Assembly: GCA_019915135.1 (NCBI GenBank)
Contig: JAHLMK010000011.1
Location: forward strand, 1,612,001 to 1,676,000
DNA: 64,000 bases
Direction of reading: 5' to 3'
Source of the DNA: Strobilurus pachycystidiatus
Taxonomy: Eukaryota; Basidiomycota; Agaricomycetes; Agaricales; Physalacriaceae
Under the pieces are notes generated by a model. The model worked only from the letters and a program-made list of their open reading frames with translations. It was not told the origin of the DNA and searched no databases. Positions within the stretch are counted from its first letter, which is position 1; every line of letters begins with the position of its first letter. Below are positions 45,203 through 58,137 of this stretch, one piece after another. The position numbers were made by a program, and so were the translations under genes.

Positions 45203-47582
45203 TCAAGTCGGGAAGCTGCCCAGCGTAAACAATGTCTGCTTCTGCTTGCCCTTGCCCTTCTTGCTTTTGTTACCTGTCGCTGCTGGCTCCTCCCCACTAC
45301 CAGCCGCACCATCACCACCACCACTCGCTCCCCACACACTCGAGGGCGGCGCACCCCCACTCCCCAAGATATTCCTCAACGACGCGTTCCCACCAATCTG
45401 CGGCTTGGGTCCCCTCGGCGCCGCACTAGGCAGCCCAGGGAAGACTGCGTCGTTCAACTTTGGCGGTGGAGCACGAGCACCAGTGTTATTGCTGCTGCTG
45501 GTGGCGGGTACAGAACGAACGGCAGGTGTGCTACTCCCGCTCGCACTGGCAGACCACGGCGTCTTATGCTGTGCCTGACGGAAAGCTGGCGTCGTGGAGC
45601 TAGACGAAAGCGGTGGAAATTTCGATACTGCCGATGGTGTTTGTTGGGAGGTGGAAGGGCCAGCTGCTCCTGGGACGGTGGACGTCGCAGCACGGGCGAC
45701 GCGGTCCAGGACTTGAGAAGCCGAACGACTAGCCGTTGAATGTTTGGCGTTCAAAACACGTCCGGACGTAATCCCGGCATATCCACCGCCCACCGCTGTT
45801 GGAACCAAGTCTGGGAACTGTTGCCGTTGCTGCAAAGAAAGACATGAGGAGTGTTGCTAGTTTGACATGGACCAATTACCTCAATTTCGAAACTCTTCCA
45901 GGACGCCAAGACGTCCTGTTTCTTTTCCTCCTCGTCGAGAAGATCGACGAACGCGTTGATGAGGCTAGCGGTTTGCTCGAGAGATCGATCCACGACATTC
46001 CAGATGGTCGAGATAAGGTCTTTGGCGCTACTCTCAGAAGCTCTGTAGCCACGAGTAGCAGCTTTGACTGCGGGTATTGCCGCCGTGGGGTTTGAAGCAA
46101 AATTCTGCAACCGGCCCAAGAATGCATTATGTTTCCTACAAAGAGGGGAACGTCAGTATGGCAAATTCGAAAGGTGAGCAGACGTACTGTAGAGTCGCCG
46201 GGTCTATCGCTTCGCGAGGAGGGGAAGGCGAAGCTCTGCGGCTCTGCGGAGTCGGAGTTGGAAGGGAGGAAGTGCTGGGGTTAGCGTTCGTTGTCAGACG
46301 GGCGCCGAAGCCTTCTCTTCTCCGACTCGGTCCAGGTGGTGCCTGTTGTCGCGGAGGAGGTTCCCGTTCGTGCTCGCGGTCCCTTCTTCCACCTCTACGG
46401 GTCGTAACCTCTTCGAACTCCACCGCTACCCGTCGAGCGTCCTTCTTGTCGCGCGTAGACATATCGGCGCCGTGCTCATCAACCATGTGCGCACCAAGGT
46501 CTAGAGGTGTGTTGAATACGACAAATTTCCGGGCTTGACAGTTTGCCTGTAAACATGGGTGATGTGCCGTGTTGAAGTGGTTCTCTAGACGATCGTAATT
46601 CTGGAAACTGGCGAGAGGTTAGCAGAAGGATCCAGGCGAGAAAAGGACTACACACTACTGGTCCCGTACGCCGTTCCTTTTACAGATAAAACATTCTTCG
46701 TGTCGTTCTCGCATGTGAGCAAAGAGTTCGTCGTCGCTGAAAAAGCACTCTCGACAGAACTCGCAGAGAGGATGGATGCCTCCTTCTACCTGCTCCGGGA
46801 GCCCTTTCATGCGATGGTTGTGGTTCATAGAGGGTAGATGAGCGCATAGCTGGGCATAGGTGTACAGTGCATGTTCATGCGCGAAAACTTTCTTGGATCG
46901 AATGCACAAATCACTGTCAAATTTTCAACGAAAGTGACACATGAATTACCGATACACTTACCACATAAGCTTGTTGTGGGTCGCCCTAACATGCAACTTC
47001 AGATCTGCCCAGCCCTTTGCAATGAAATCGCATTCAGCGTCAGGGCAATTGAAGCGAAGCAGGATAAGCGTGTCCTCCATCATCTCTTTCGTCTCAAACA
47101 TGATAGATAACCGCTCGTCCTTGAAGGGTATCTGTTCCGGCTCGTACGCTTGGTAGTTCGTGTCTTCCGAGGTCGTAAAGATGACGGTCGGCTGGGCCTC
47201 CTGCAAGCACTATGAGCGGTGTCATTTCCGTCGGGCGGCAAGGGCGCACCTTGCAGAATGTGCAATCCATCTTTTTGTAGAGCGCGCGCAGACGGAGGGC
47301 GCAGACATGACAGGTGCGGTGATTGCACTGCGATACGGAATAGTATTTGACGGGTTCTGCGCAGATCCAGCAGACCACTTCCTCGTCGGCCTCATCGTCA
47401 GGCAGCACAGACACGACAGCCTTCTGCTCGGCGCTGGGGTCGGCGACGACGGCTCCTCCAGCGCTCGGCGTCGCGGCTGATTGGTTTTTGGATCTGTTGC
47501 CACCGCGGCCGCGGTTGTTTTTGCGTGTGCCCTTGCCTCTGCCAGCAGGCGTCGTCGTTTGGGTAGCGGTCGTAGTAGACAT
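45203..47582 (-). CDS. HEL2: RING/zinc-finger E3 ubiquitin ligase, Hel2/ZNF598-type
   Basis: In yeast and animals this ligase senses collided ribosomes and ubiquitinates 40S proteins to start ribosome quality control. From ATG 47582: a Gly/Arg/Asn-rich lead (KGTRKNNRGRGGNRS), then an N-terminal RING (CWICAEPVKYYSVSQCNHRT, CHVCALRLRALYKKMDCTFC). After an intron, PTVIFTTSEDTNYQAYEPEQ and a set of Cys/His fingers follow (NCPDAECDFIAKGWADLKLH, CEFCRECFFSDDELFAHMRE, RHEECFICKRNG, HHPCLQANCQARKFVVF). The tail is low complexity, rich in Arg then Ser/Pro, ending KSKKGKGKQKQTLFTLGSFP. RING followed by a row of C2H2-like fingers and a basic tail is diagnostic. Five or six introns. About 700 residues, normal for the family. 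Confidence 0.9.
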
Positions 47583-48871
47583 TGGGCGGGACGTAGGGGA
47601 TCGAAGGCGGGAGAGCGTCGGGATTGGGAGATAAAGGTAGATGGGGAGCTCTTAAAAGGCACCCTGATGACAGATGATCAGTCGATGACTTCGGGACCGC
47701 CGCGGCTGTGCCGAACGTTGGCCGCTTCCGGAAACATCGCGCCCACCTTGAAGCTTTCCTGGCGGCTTACCCAGCTTCGACTCCTTTGATGTCTTTTACA
47801 TGTCATTCCAACTCTGCCCAGAATTTCAATCACCATGGGGATACAGCAGCATGCCCACACATGTTCGAGTCTTCGATTGGGAGACGGTACGTCCGAAGTA
47901 GCCTAACCTTTGCCAGCGCCCAAGTTTGTCTCAATTCATCCCGAATGCCAGTACCAGTAATGGGTACTGAACCCTGACACGGCCCCATTACATCCCTTCT
48001 CGCGTGATGATGATTCACTTCATCGGGCTTACTTACAAAAGACGAGTGCGCCGAGCAAGGATGCTATGATGATCTTTGACAATTCGCCGGTTCATGCATC
48101 GGACGATATAGAACCGGGGTGGCAGTGGGATGGAAATGCTTGTATCTTTATTATCTGTTGTACATTAGACGAGCTCCACCAGGTATGCGCTGCGCACTAC
48201 AACCTTTGTGTCATTATGCACTAACTGGCAATCGAAGAACGACATTCCACACATCAAGATGATCAACATAGGTAGTGAGATTGCCGATGCCAAACAAGCG
48301 GAAAAAGTAGTGTTTGTGCGTCGTACAGCTTAGAAGTAGGTCGGATTCAAGTGTTTGGTACTACGCGGATATGGGTTGTGCTATCCAATGCATAGCTCAG
48401 TACCTCCGCAACCAGCAAGATCATGAAACAAAGAAAAAACGAGAGAAAGAACGGAAAATCTATCGTCCATGCCGCATGAGAAGGCAAAGAAGGAACGGCG
48501 AAAAGAGAATACAGAGCCGCAAGAGCTCAACAGAGACGAGAGGAGCCCAAACGGAACCCTTGACGGAAGCAAACTGCATGATGTTTAGTCCTCGAACGGC
48601 AGTAGTTTGATTGACATGAGTAGAGATGTTGTGCGTTTTGACCAAAGGTGACGGAAGAAACTAAATCTCACTTTGAACGGATCTGGGATATGATGTGGCT
48701 GTGCCAATGATTGGCGACGACCTCGAGTCCAAAGGACTTTTCAATGCTCTCACACGCCTTGACCACGACACGTCAACGTCTCATTGCTATATTTGCACAA
48801 TAACATCGCCAGTAAGTGTTCTATTATACAAAACTACGCGTCCCTCTCAATTTAGTTAGACGTACTTCAGA
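47583..48871. other. Intergenic between divergent genes, no gene seen
   Basis: Promoters of the Hel2-type gene (-) and the F-box gene (+). A purine-rich patch occurs at 48420-48560. No repeat or RNA was recognised. Confidence 0.45.
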
Positions 48872-50743
48872 ATGTCTTTATGCTCTACCTGCCGCGGCGA
48901 GTCTCTCATTGGACGCGCTGCGTACTACGAGGCGGAAAATATGGATCTTCTTGGCAATCTCCTCTCCCGCAATGACCCAGCATCAGCTACTCAGACTCGT
49001 CATGTTTATGAAACTGTTTGTCCCAGCATCCTCCGGGACTTGCAGAGGATAGATGACAGGGTGGATGGTATACGCGACGCCATTAACGCGCTGGAGCAGG
49101 AGAGGAAAGATCTGAAAGCCTCCCTCATACATCTCCGCGGCCTCGTCTCCCCAATCCGCCACCTCCCCTTAGAGCTCCTCTCAGAAGTCATGTGGCATGC
49201 GCGTGACGACGATGCAATGGATGAACACGCCTCACAATGGCAGCTAGGGCGTGTCTGCAAGGCTTGGTGGCTAGCATCGCTCGCGTGTCATGGCATGTGG
49301 ACAGAGTTTACGATCCGATTCTCTCATAACGACGACTACGAAGACGACGACTCCATCCTAACCCGTCTTCGTGTCGTTCTCAATCGCTCTGGCCAGATGC
49401 CCTTGAACATCACTCTCCAGAATTTGTCACACCACAGTCTACAGTCATCTTGTGCAGAATCGTGCCGCTCTATGATATTTGCCGAATCGTATCGCTGGCG
49501 AAGTGCCCGTTTACTCGACGTCGGGAGTGACGGTCTTACTATCTTCTTGCCCTTGGAAAGTCTGCTACCAAAATTGGAATCACTGGCCGTCGGAGCACCC
49601 TTCCCTTTGTTTTCGTCTGAGCCAGGGCTGCGGGGATTCTCCACGTGTCCTCGTCTCCAGCGCTTTGTGTGGCTTGGTGGACTGCCAGTAGACCTTGATT
49701 TGTGTTGGGGTCAGATCACCACGCTCTGCATACCATTGAAGATGGGAAGTGCTGGGCATAGTGCAGCGGACCTCCACTCTGTTGTGTCGCTGTGTTCCTC
49801 GATTCACACGATTCAGGTGTTCGGGCATGGTACTACCAACTTCACTAATACAGTCCACCCGACGACGCCTTCATCGAGCGCCGCCAAGAAACTTGTCACC
49901 GATCTACCTGGATTTCTGGAGCTTGTCTCCCTTCCTGAACTTCAGGAGGTTGAGCTGCACTCCTCTCGACCAGTTTACCAGGAATCTGGCAAGGACGACG
50001 AAATTCTTCTCTACGCCTTCCGTGACCTCGTCATCCGCTCGGGGGGCGCCACTTCTCTCACGTACCTCCGCCTTGTTCGGGTTTGGCTACCAGATACCCG
50101 AACAGTGTCAAACTACCTGCTGCAGGCACTATGCGGCACCATGAACCTCGTTTCGCTTGATATCGACGTGGAAGGAGACTACAACCACGACCATCAAGAC
50201 CAAATTTTGTCGGACTCGTGGACATATCCTGATGAAGCAGAACTGGCTGAGCATCTGGACAGCAATGACCACATCTCCGAGCTCATCTCCGCCCTCGAAC
50301 AAGCTTCATTCCTCCCCAAGCTCTCCACCTTCTCATGCAAGGTCTCGCTCGAAAACTACCAAGTCCGCCTGCACGTTCCTTACTTCGGGTACACGCGCGC
50401 ATTCGGTGAAGAGGCGAATCGAAAGAAACAGAAGAAGTTGGTTGATATCATACGGTTCCGGTGGAACGGAACGGGACAGTCGAGGTTATCGCTCTTTCAT
50501 CTGGACTTGAAGAAAATATACCATACGCAGTATGTCCAGGACGACAAAGAGCCGGATGCACTAGAGTTGGTGTCCAAGGATGTTCAGGAGATCGAGGCGC
50601 TCAAACATGAAGGAATGGATCTATCTCTCTGGATTCGTTTGGCGCGCATTGATGTTGAACTGGCGACCGATTGCTATGATTTTGTCGAGGAAGGGGAATC
50701 GGTTGAAACGGCACAGCTGAGGCTTGGACGGGATATCAGATAG
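48872..50743 (+). CDS. F-box protein, single exon
   Basis: An uninterrupted frame of 623 residues. It begins MSLCSTCRGESLIGRAAYYE, has a coiled coil (LQRIDDRVDGIRDAINALEQ, ERKDLKASLIHLRG) and then an F-box-like helix (SPIRHLPLELLSEVMWHA) with the usual following VCKAWWLASLACHGMWTEF. This 'coiled coil plus F-box' start is the standard form in Agaricomycetes. The rest is Leu-rich repeat-like (LLPKLESLAVGAPFPLFSS, LVSLPELQEVELHSSRPVYQ) and acidic, ending QLRLGRDIR. It is a likely SCF substrate receptor with an unknown target. The truncated fragment at 21871-22179 has the same start architecture and shows what a full copy would look like. Confidence 0.88.
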   Translation: MSLCSTCRGESLIGRAAYYEAENMDLLGNLLSRNDPASATQTRHVYETVCPSILRDLQRIDDRVDGIRDAINALEQERKDLKASLIHLRGLVSPIRHLPLELLSEVMWHARDDDAMDEHASQWQLGRVCKAWWLASLACHGMWTEFTIRFSHNDDYEDDDSILTRLRVVLNRSGQMPLNITLQNLSHHSLQSSCAESCRSMIFAESYRWRSARLLDVGSDGLTIFLPLESLLPKLESLAVGAPFPLFSSEPGLRGFSTCPRLQRFVWLGGLPVDLDLCWGQITTLCIPLKMGSAGHSAADLHSVVSLCSSIHTIQVFGHGTTNFTNTVHPTTPSSSAAKKLVTDLPGFLELVSLPELQEVELHSSRPVYQESGKDDEILLYAFRDLVIRSGGATSLTYLRLVRVWLPDTRTVSNYLLQALCGTMNLVSLDIDVEGDYNHDHQDQILSDSWTYPDEAELAEHLDSNDHISELISALEQASFLPKLSTFSCKVSLENYQVRLHVPYFGYTRAFGEEANRKKQKKLVDIIRFRWNGTGQSRLSLFHLDLKKIYHTQYVQDDKEPDALELVSKDVQEIEALKHEGMDLSLWIRLARIDVELATDCYDFVEEGESVETAQLRLGRDIR

Positions 50744-51488
50744 CGTTTCTAAACGATACACCTCCTTGAATTACATAGGCGGCAACCATCGAATTTCTGT
50801 CCTCGCAGCCACTGATACACAAGTCTGGTACTTGAGAGGTAATTGTGTCCGACGCGAGACGGCCGCTCACTGGCAGAAGTCCCGGTGTGTGGCCTTATAT
50901 CAGACAAGTTATAGGCCGACTCAAATGGTTCCTCGTAACGAATAAATATCACGCCAAGAAAACGATGTCAATCACTCTAGCGCCGAGGCTCATTCATCTA
51001 TGGTACCAGTGTACGTGCGGACAAGCTTGTAAACGAATCTGTAGTGGCGTCCGTCTTATGGAGCCCTGTACGTAAAGGACGGTGTTCTTTCGAACTCACT
51101 GGGCATGGGTCATCGTTTTGCGGCGCTACGCAGACTGTACTGTGGCACCCCCGACCAGCCTGACATGAGCATCGGGAAACGCTTTGTGAGAGACGGGCAA
51201 CCTGGCAACATAGCATCGGCATCTCCTCCGGAGTTCACCCAATCAGACGAATCCCACTTCTTCTACCCACCCCCGTTGTACTATTGAATATTATGATATT
51301 GAATCCATGAGAAACTATGATAAGCGAGATATATAGTCCACCAAAGGAAGTCCATTACACGACCAAGGAAAGTAATTGTAACTTTTCAGTGCAGAGCAAA
51401 GCGATGTGAGAGTGAGGGAAAGTCGTAAGAGGGTCCAGTATATGCCAACGTGATATGCGTGCGGTAACGAGTATAAATGAATGTCAAT
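50744..51488. other. Intergenic between convergent genes
   Basis: 3' regions of the F-box gene and the chitin synthase gene. No gene is seen. Confidence 0.45.
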
Positions 51489-54400
51489 CTATGAGTCCGA
51501 TAGGATATCGTCAATGGCTTTATTAAGGAAGTCCTTTCGGGATGCGAGGTCCGCCATGGGGTAGCGCGCCATGATGGCTTCGCGTGCGGTTCTGGACGGA
51601 GAATTATCAGGACTAGTAGCGTGGGGAAAAGAAGGCGAACATACTTCTTTGAGACGGTCATCAGATCCTGTGTGCTCAGATAATTCCTCAAGGCGTTGAC
51701 CAAATCTTCGTCTGTCGGGTTCGGGTTGGTGCTCGGCCCAGACGCGAACGGATTCACAGTCGTAGCCATGGAGAACGTCGATAGCGGCCTCTGATCACCA
51801 CCATCACCTCTCGCACCAGGCATCACCGGCGGCGCAAACATGTTGGAGTTGCCGGAATGAACGCTCCCGCCGGCGAACATAGGATTCATGCCCATCATGC
51901 CGGTTCCCATCGGCGTCATCATACCATAGACGCTACCCGTATTCTGGTATCCCATCGGAGGCATGCCCATCCCGCCAGAGTGTTGGTACTGCATGCCGCC
52001 CATCGGTTGCATGGGGCCATGACCATAATCCGAGCCAGCGGCAGAGCCTCCGAACGGCATCTGCGGTAGTTGAGGCATACCTCCGAACTGGGATTGCTGG
52101 GCAGCGCGCTGCGAAATATTGCTGATGGATGGCTGACTGCCGAGCTGTCGAACATTGGGATTCGAGGAGTTGTTCATCGTCAGGTTGGTATCGCGGTAGT
52201 AGTCACCAGTGTGGGAGCCCTGTTGGTACGCGTGAGGCGAGGGTGCACGCGAGCGTGAACGAGATTTGCTGTCGTAGCCAGTGTCATCCGAATGCCTTGA
52301 TCCCGTTTCCCAAGCCTCTGCTTCGTACTCTTGATGAAAGTCAGTAGAGCAGTGAGCGACGACGAAGACAGACATACCGCTGAACTTCTTAAGGGGAATC
52401 ATGGACTCGTCGAATTTCTCGTCCTCGTTGATGATGACCTTCTTCTCCTTGCCTTCTCCGACGACGAGACGGGTGTTACCCCAACTGAATTCATCCATAC
52501 ACCAAAAGGAGTAGACCGGCAAGAAGAAACCGTAGATGGGGTAACTGGAACAGAACATTAGATCACCTTTCGACTTCAGGAAAAATAGACATACGAAAGA
52601 ATATAAACAATCATCCATCCGATGAGCATGAATTCACGTTTCAGCAAGAAGATAATCATCTATAAGACCATCAGAGACCAGTACAAGGACATGCTCGAAG
52701 TACTTGCCTGTAGACCATACACGACAGCCAACATGATGACAGCAATCTGAGGGAAAGGACTCGAGCCGGTTGCGACCACGATGATGAGATAAAGCAACTA
52801 CAGGCATGCATGTCAATAAGTACAGAAGAGCGGCCGAAAGACACGCACGTAAACGACAGTGGCCGGTAAGATCTACGAACCATGGCGTCATTGTCGAGTC
52901 AAAAGAAAGAAGACGGAGGAACTCACAATTGTCGACAACAAATCAATGAAGACGAAGAACCGCATCGAGAAACAACAGAAACCAAACAACTCCGGAAGCA
53001 AGACCAACTCGCAAAGATTGTGCACCGTAGAGTTGATCCACCGACGACGCTGAGAGAACAGCACGCGCCAAGCCTCAGGAGCAATGGTATGGGCAATGGC
53101 GTCGGCGCAGAACTTGGTCTTGAACGTGGGGAAATGCTTCATCAGCAGCGTCGTCAGAAATCGATCCTCTCCAAGCGAGAACAAATTCTTCTTGTGTAAG
53201 GTATCGACGTTCGGTTCCGCGTACTCGTCGATGATGCGGTTCGAGATGATGATAGGCCGGCCCTTGTCCGCCGTTCGTATGCGGTACAAGCTGAAACAAC
53301 CGGGAAGACAGGTAACCGAGCCGAATAGACTCTCGAAGGCCTTGGAGAGATGGTGGGAGATGTAATACTCGTACACCTGAATCATCGTCCACCACGAAGC
53401 ATCCTCGTTCTGGACTTTGGTTTCACCACAGATACCGATAATGCTCGAGTCGTCCGAAGCCGATGCGACTAGTCTGTTCAAGGATTCCGGCGTCACAGTC
53501 TGCAAGTGAAGGTGTCAACTCCCAATTGGAAAAAGAGAACAGAGACACAAACCGTATCAGCATCCACGGTAAAGATATATTCATAGAAGGCTGGATCGAT
53601 ACCGATGATATTCCGCATCTGATGATAAATCTCCAATTCCAGAGGCGACATGGCGGCGTCAAAGTGAACCCGATTCAGATAATGCATGAGAAGGATCTGG
53701 CTATCACGTTTACCACGATTGCCAGGCTTGGACCGCTCCGTCGGCTTGCCAACCTTGACAACCACCATGTACCTAAATCGCAGTGTGAGTTATAATCTAG
53801 CGTCGAAAGAAGGAACGTGGAGGGCTTACGGAACGACATGCCCTTCGAACTCGTATAACCCAGAGTAGACTTTGCCATAGTTGATCGCCTTGGATGCCTC
53901 GCCAACCGACTTGAAGAGGAGCGGCTCGGGGTCGAGCTTCGGATCCACACCAAGGATGTCCAACACAATACGAGGCGTAGTTCGATCGTTCCCGCTCCCG
54001 ATGATGTTCCCGTCACAGATGATGAAGATGAGCTTACGCTTGTCATCATAGTTAAGCGCAGACAGGGAGTCAATTGTTCGCCGAAGCGACTCTTCGCCCT
54101 CCGTATAACAAGGAACCTGGCACAACACGAACTTGTCCTGCAGCTCGGGATTACGCTTTGGACCAAGCTGCAGCGCCGCCAGGACTGTCAAAGCGGTAGC
54201 ATCAGACGACCGGCGGAAGTGGAGATCCAGAGAAAAGACGCACACTTGATACCCATGGACCCCATCATGATACCCGAAAAGATCAGCAACATGTAATTCT
54301 GGACCTGGCACCGCGCAGTCTTCCGGAAGTCTGTCTTGCCCCAATAGAACACGTTGTTGAGACAGTTCATGTTTTGCGCCTTGTAGGTTGAGTTCATCGC

Positions 54401-57400
54401 ATCGAACACGTCGTTCAGTTCTGAAGTAACGTCCTGCCCGGCCTGCTGCTTGAAGACGTCCTCAACGTCGCTGGACAAGAAAGAGTAATCCGTGGTGGTC
54501 GAGTACGTCGTCTGCGTGTTGAAATAGTCCGTCAGATCGTAGATGTTGTCGTCGTAAATGACCCATATCCTGCAAAACGTCAGTAGACGGCAAAGCCAGG
54601 AAAAAAGAAAAACAGACTTGTTCGTGTCATCGTCTTCAGCTTCCGCCTTGATGTTCGACTTTGACCAAACAAGCGGCCCCTTGTAGTACTTCTTCATCTT
54701 CGGCAGGAACGTCGCCGTGTACCAGTCAGAGTTCGCCAACTTGCTGCTCGTATAGATCGTGTTCTTCCCAGAAGTATGATCCGCCGTTGGTGCGTAATTT
54801 GAAAAGTTCGCCGGCACAATCGCAAGAGACGTGTCTGAAACAAGCCCAGGACATCCCAGCGTTAGCGGGACGGGGAAGTAATAAGACATGTCCGTCCCAG
54901 CAAGCACCTCAAGCGAGTCCTGCCCGTTGCTGGACGTGCCAGAGACATCACTATGTTGCCCGTGCACGAAGTTGGTCATATCGTACACCTTCCCCTGCAC
55001 CGACACCCACCAATCGTTGTCGCCAGTATGCTCCGCCACCTCCCGTGTGTTCCACGCCTTGTCGAAGTTCGGGCATAGCAGTCTCCCAAACTCGATAATA
55101 TAGAACATGACCATGCCGTTGAAAAGGAGGATGAGCCAGAAGATAGTAAGCTTTTCGCGCCAGGCGAGTTGGATGTCGGGACGCTTCATGCGGCCAAAGA
55201 TGCGCAGCGCAAAGGTCGGGATAAGCCACGTACAACCCCAGACGAGCCATAGCCACCAGCGACGTGTTCGAGACGTGGGAACCTCCTCGACAGCATTTGG
55301 AGCATCCTTGACGACGAGACCAGTAGTACTGCTCTCTTTCCCACCTAGAGAAATGATGAGCTCCAGAAAAAGAAGACGCAAAAAAACACTTACGATCCGA
55401 ATACGGCGGCACATCCCCATGACTACTCTCCTTCTGGTCCCACTGCGCCGAGTCGTTCCACCCATCCTCCTGCACGTTCCCGAACCCACGCGTCGTGTCG
55501 CCCATGGCCGGCGTGTGCAGCCCGCCTTGTCCATAGGGCTGCGCGTACTGTTGCCCGTGACCACTCTCCCCACTCCTCGCCAGCAAGAAATCCTCCGCAC
55601 TCCCACCGCCCTGGCCCCCAGCCGTTCCGTCCTGGTGCGTATACTCCGTCCCATTATCATCCGGCGCCATACTCCCCGCATCTTCATCATCCACCATCCC
55701 GCCTTCTACCATCATCCGCCGTGCCTCCTTTTCATGCGCCCGCAACGGATCCTCAACCATTTTCCACGCATTATAGGCCAACCAGATCGACCGATGTCCC
55801 AACGCAAAATCCACACCCTCCTTCCACCCGTTCGCTCTGGCGCACTGCGTAATCCTCTCCGATTCCGAGCCACGCATAGTCGGTACGTAGCGCTCGCAGA
55901 ACTCTGCCTGTTCATAGTCGGCGACGTACTCCACGCTCCGCCGAGACGCTAGATCGGGTAGGAGCAGGGCCCGGATCTGCGCCTTGACACGCCGCTTGTC
56001 GAACGAGTTGGAGGAACCAGAGTCGTTCGGGCGGATACACGAAAGTGTCCACGGACGTGCATTGTCCATCGTCGAAAGGAGCCTAGACAGCGCAAAGTTG
56101 ATCTGGGTCGTAACAGGGTAGGTCTTGCCGCGGTCCAAGTCGGGGTAATCCTCAGGTGGAGTGGAGAACGACGATATCGCAGTGGGAGCACGGAGGGGTA
56201 GCGAGGAGACCTGCGCCTGAACAACGATATTATCATCGCGGTGGTGCTTTTCAGCAGCGAGAGATGGGCCAGAAAAAAGCTTGGCGACAAAGCCCTCGCT
56301 CGAATTGCGCAAGAGCGGCACAAAGGCCGAGTCCAGAAGGTCCGAGTCCTTTTCGATGAAGCGCGTCACATCGTACGAGCACTGCCCCGCATAGTGGTTG
56401 ATCCCGAACAGGCGACGGTCAGCTTGCCCCGCCGGATTCGGACTGGCAACAAACGACGCATGAACGCTAAACTTGCTCGCCAAGTCCTGGTGTAGATCCT
56501 CGTTCCTATGCTCGTCGCCCTTCCCAGACTTGTACGCCGAACAAGCCTTGCCAACAATGCCCAACAGACCCGCCGGTTTCCTCTGCACTCTATCCTCCAC
56601 CTGCGGGCCACGCAGCAGCTCGACGCACGCCAAATTGTCCATCGTCGCAATAGCCGGCAGCACAATTCCATCACCGACCATCTGCCCGTTATAACCGACA
56701 CCATCCTCGAACACATGTCGCTGCACATACGAATGCAACAGTTCCTCCGCAAAGTTGATGCAGAACTCGTCGAAGCCGTTCGTGCCATATGCGGCGATGA
56801 GTGGAGCTTGCCCACCCAGCGACATTGATTGGGTCCCCGATGGCCCACGCGTCTGGAAACCGGGCTGGTCGAGGATGACGATCTGACTAGCGGGTGGGGC
56901 GTCCTTTGCGCTAGGTGCGAGCTTGTGGTTGACGGTCTCGACGACAAAGGCAAAGAGGATAGCGTAGAGGTCGCGCACAAAGTTGTCCCTCTGTACGCCA
57001 CTCTGCTCGGCGTTGAGGAGGACAGTGTACAGCTCCTTGCGGACATAGCTCGTCTTGTTGGTGAGGGTCTGGGAGAGCTCTTCGGCATTTACGCCGAGGA
57101 GGCGGGAAACGTGGTCGAGGACCTGAGCGTTGGCAACGTAAGCGGCGAAGTCGTGCTGGTCGCCGTCGAGGAATTGGAGGTTGCCGAGCTGGAGGATGGC
57201 GATGATGAGGGCGAAGATGGATGACATAGCTTTGGGCTTGAAACCGAGCAAGCGCATGGCCTGCCTAAGCTCGCCCATGGCGATGGAGTCGTCGCTGAAC
57301 GGACCGGAGGGAAGGCGATAGGTGCCCGAGGAAGCAAGGAGGGCGTAGTCAGATGGATCCTCTATATTTAGTGTGTCCCGCTCGGTTGTAGTTGCGCCGG

Positions 57401-58137
57401 CTAGAAACTGGTAGAATATATGGTATGAACGTTCTTCATGAACGAGGCGGTTGAGGCGGGATTTATCAAGACCAAAAGCGAGGACCTTCGCAGCGGCGAT
57501 GCGGCCGCGGTCGCTGAAGTGCATCTCGAGGTAGCGGATGTGGCGGGAGGCGTTGGGCGACATAAGCGTCTTTGCATTCCCAAACGAGTCGAGGACGGTG
57601 GCGACGGCCTTGACCTGATCTGCGAGCTTGCCCTCCTTGTTCGAGTGGCTCGATAGTCGCAGCAGCTGGTTGATGATGAGCCGTATGCTCGACGATTTGC
57701 CCGACCCGGTGATGCCTCTGCCGAACACGACCATTAGCACCGCGCAGAACAGCGACGAACAGACGCACACACCTCGACACCAGCGCCTGGCTCTCGTTCC
57801 GCCTCCGCATGACGAGGTACATGCGCGCCGCCAGCTCGTAGAGATGCGGCTGTAGCGCCTTCGGCGTGTCCACGGTCATGGGCAGGCTCGTATCCTTGTA
57901 GCACCGGTCCTCGTACTCTTTCGCAGAGATGTTGTTGACGTTGGCCAGCGTTTTGTAGGGGTTGACGATGACCAGGTTCGTCGCGCCCGCCCGCGTGTAC
58001 GGCAGGTCTGCGCGGAACCGCGCCTGCAGGACGCTGAGAATGGCGTCGTCCGATGGGTAGATGGTCACCGAGCCGGATGACGACACGAGGTCGACCAGGT
58101 CGCCGCTTGCGATGGCCGAGGTGGTGGTGGACGCCAT
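51489..58137 (-). CDS. Class V chitin synthase with myosin-like motor domain
   Basis: The largest gene here, about 1,950 residues. It extrudes chitin at the plasma membrane of the hyphal tip. From ATG 58137: the myosin-like head opens [14 protein letters not shown], has [15 protein letters not shown] and the P-loop [19 protein letters not shown] (switch I region) and ILDQPGFQ (switch II region), then [17 protein letters not shown]. An acidic/Gly-rich linker, membrane helices ([20 protein letters not shown]) and a cytochrome b5-like domain ([20 protein letters not shown]) follow. The GT2 catalytic core has [33 protein letters not shown] and the product-binding QRRRW ([15 protein letters not shown]). 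Several C-terminal helices ([40 protein letters not shown]), a Gly/Met-rich stretch and a terminal DEK_C-like domain ([20 protein letters not shown]) ending DDILSDS complete it. All core catalytic motifs are intact. The P-loop is present; whether the head hydrolyses ATP cannot be told. About nine introns. Confidence 0.94.

Noticed and set aside
55107..55952. 281-codon open frame on the + strand
   Set aside because: Antisense of the chitin synthase linker region; Arg/His-rich and unlike a real protein.
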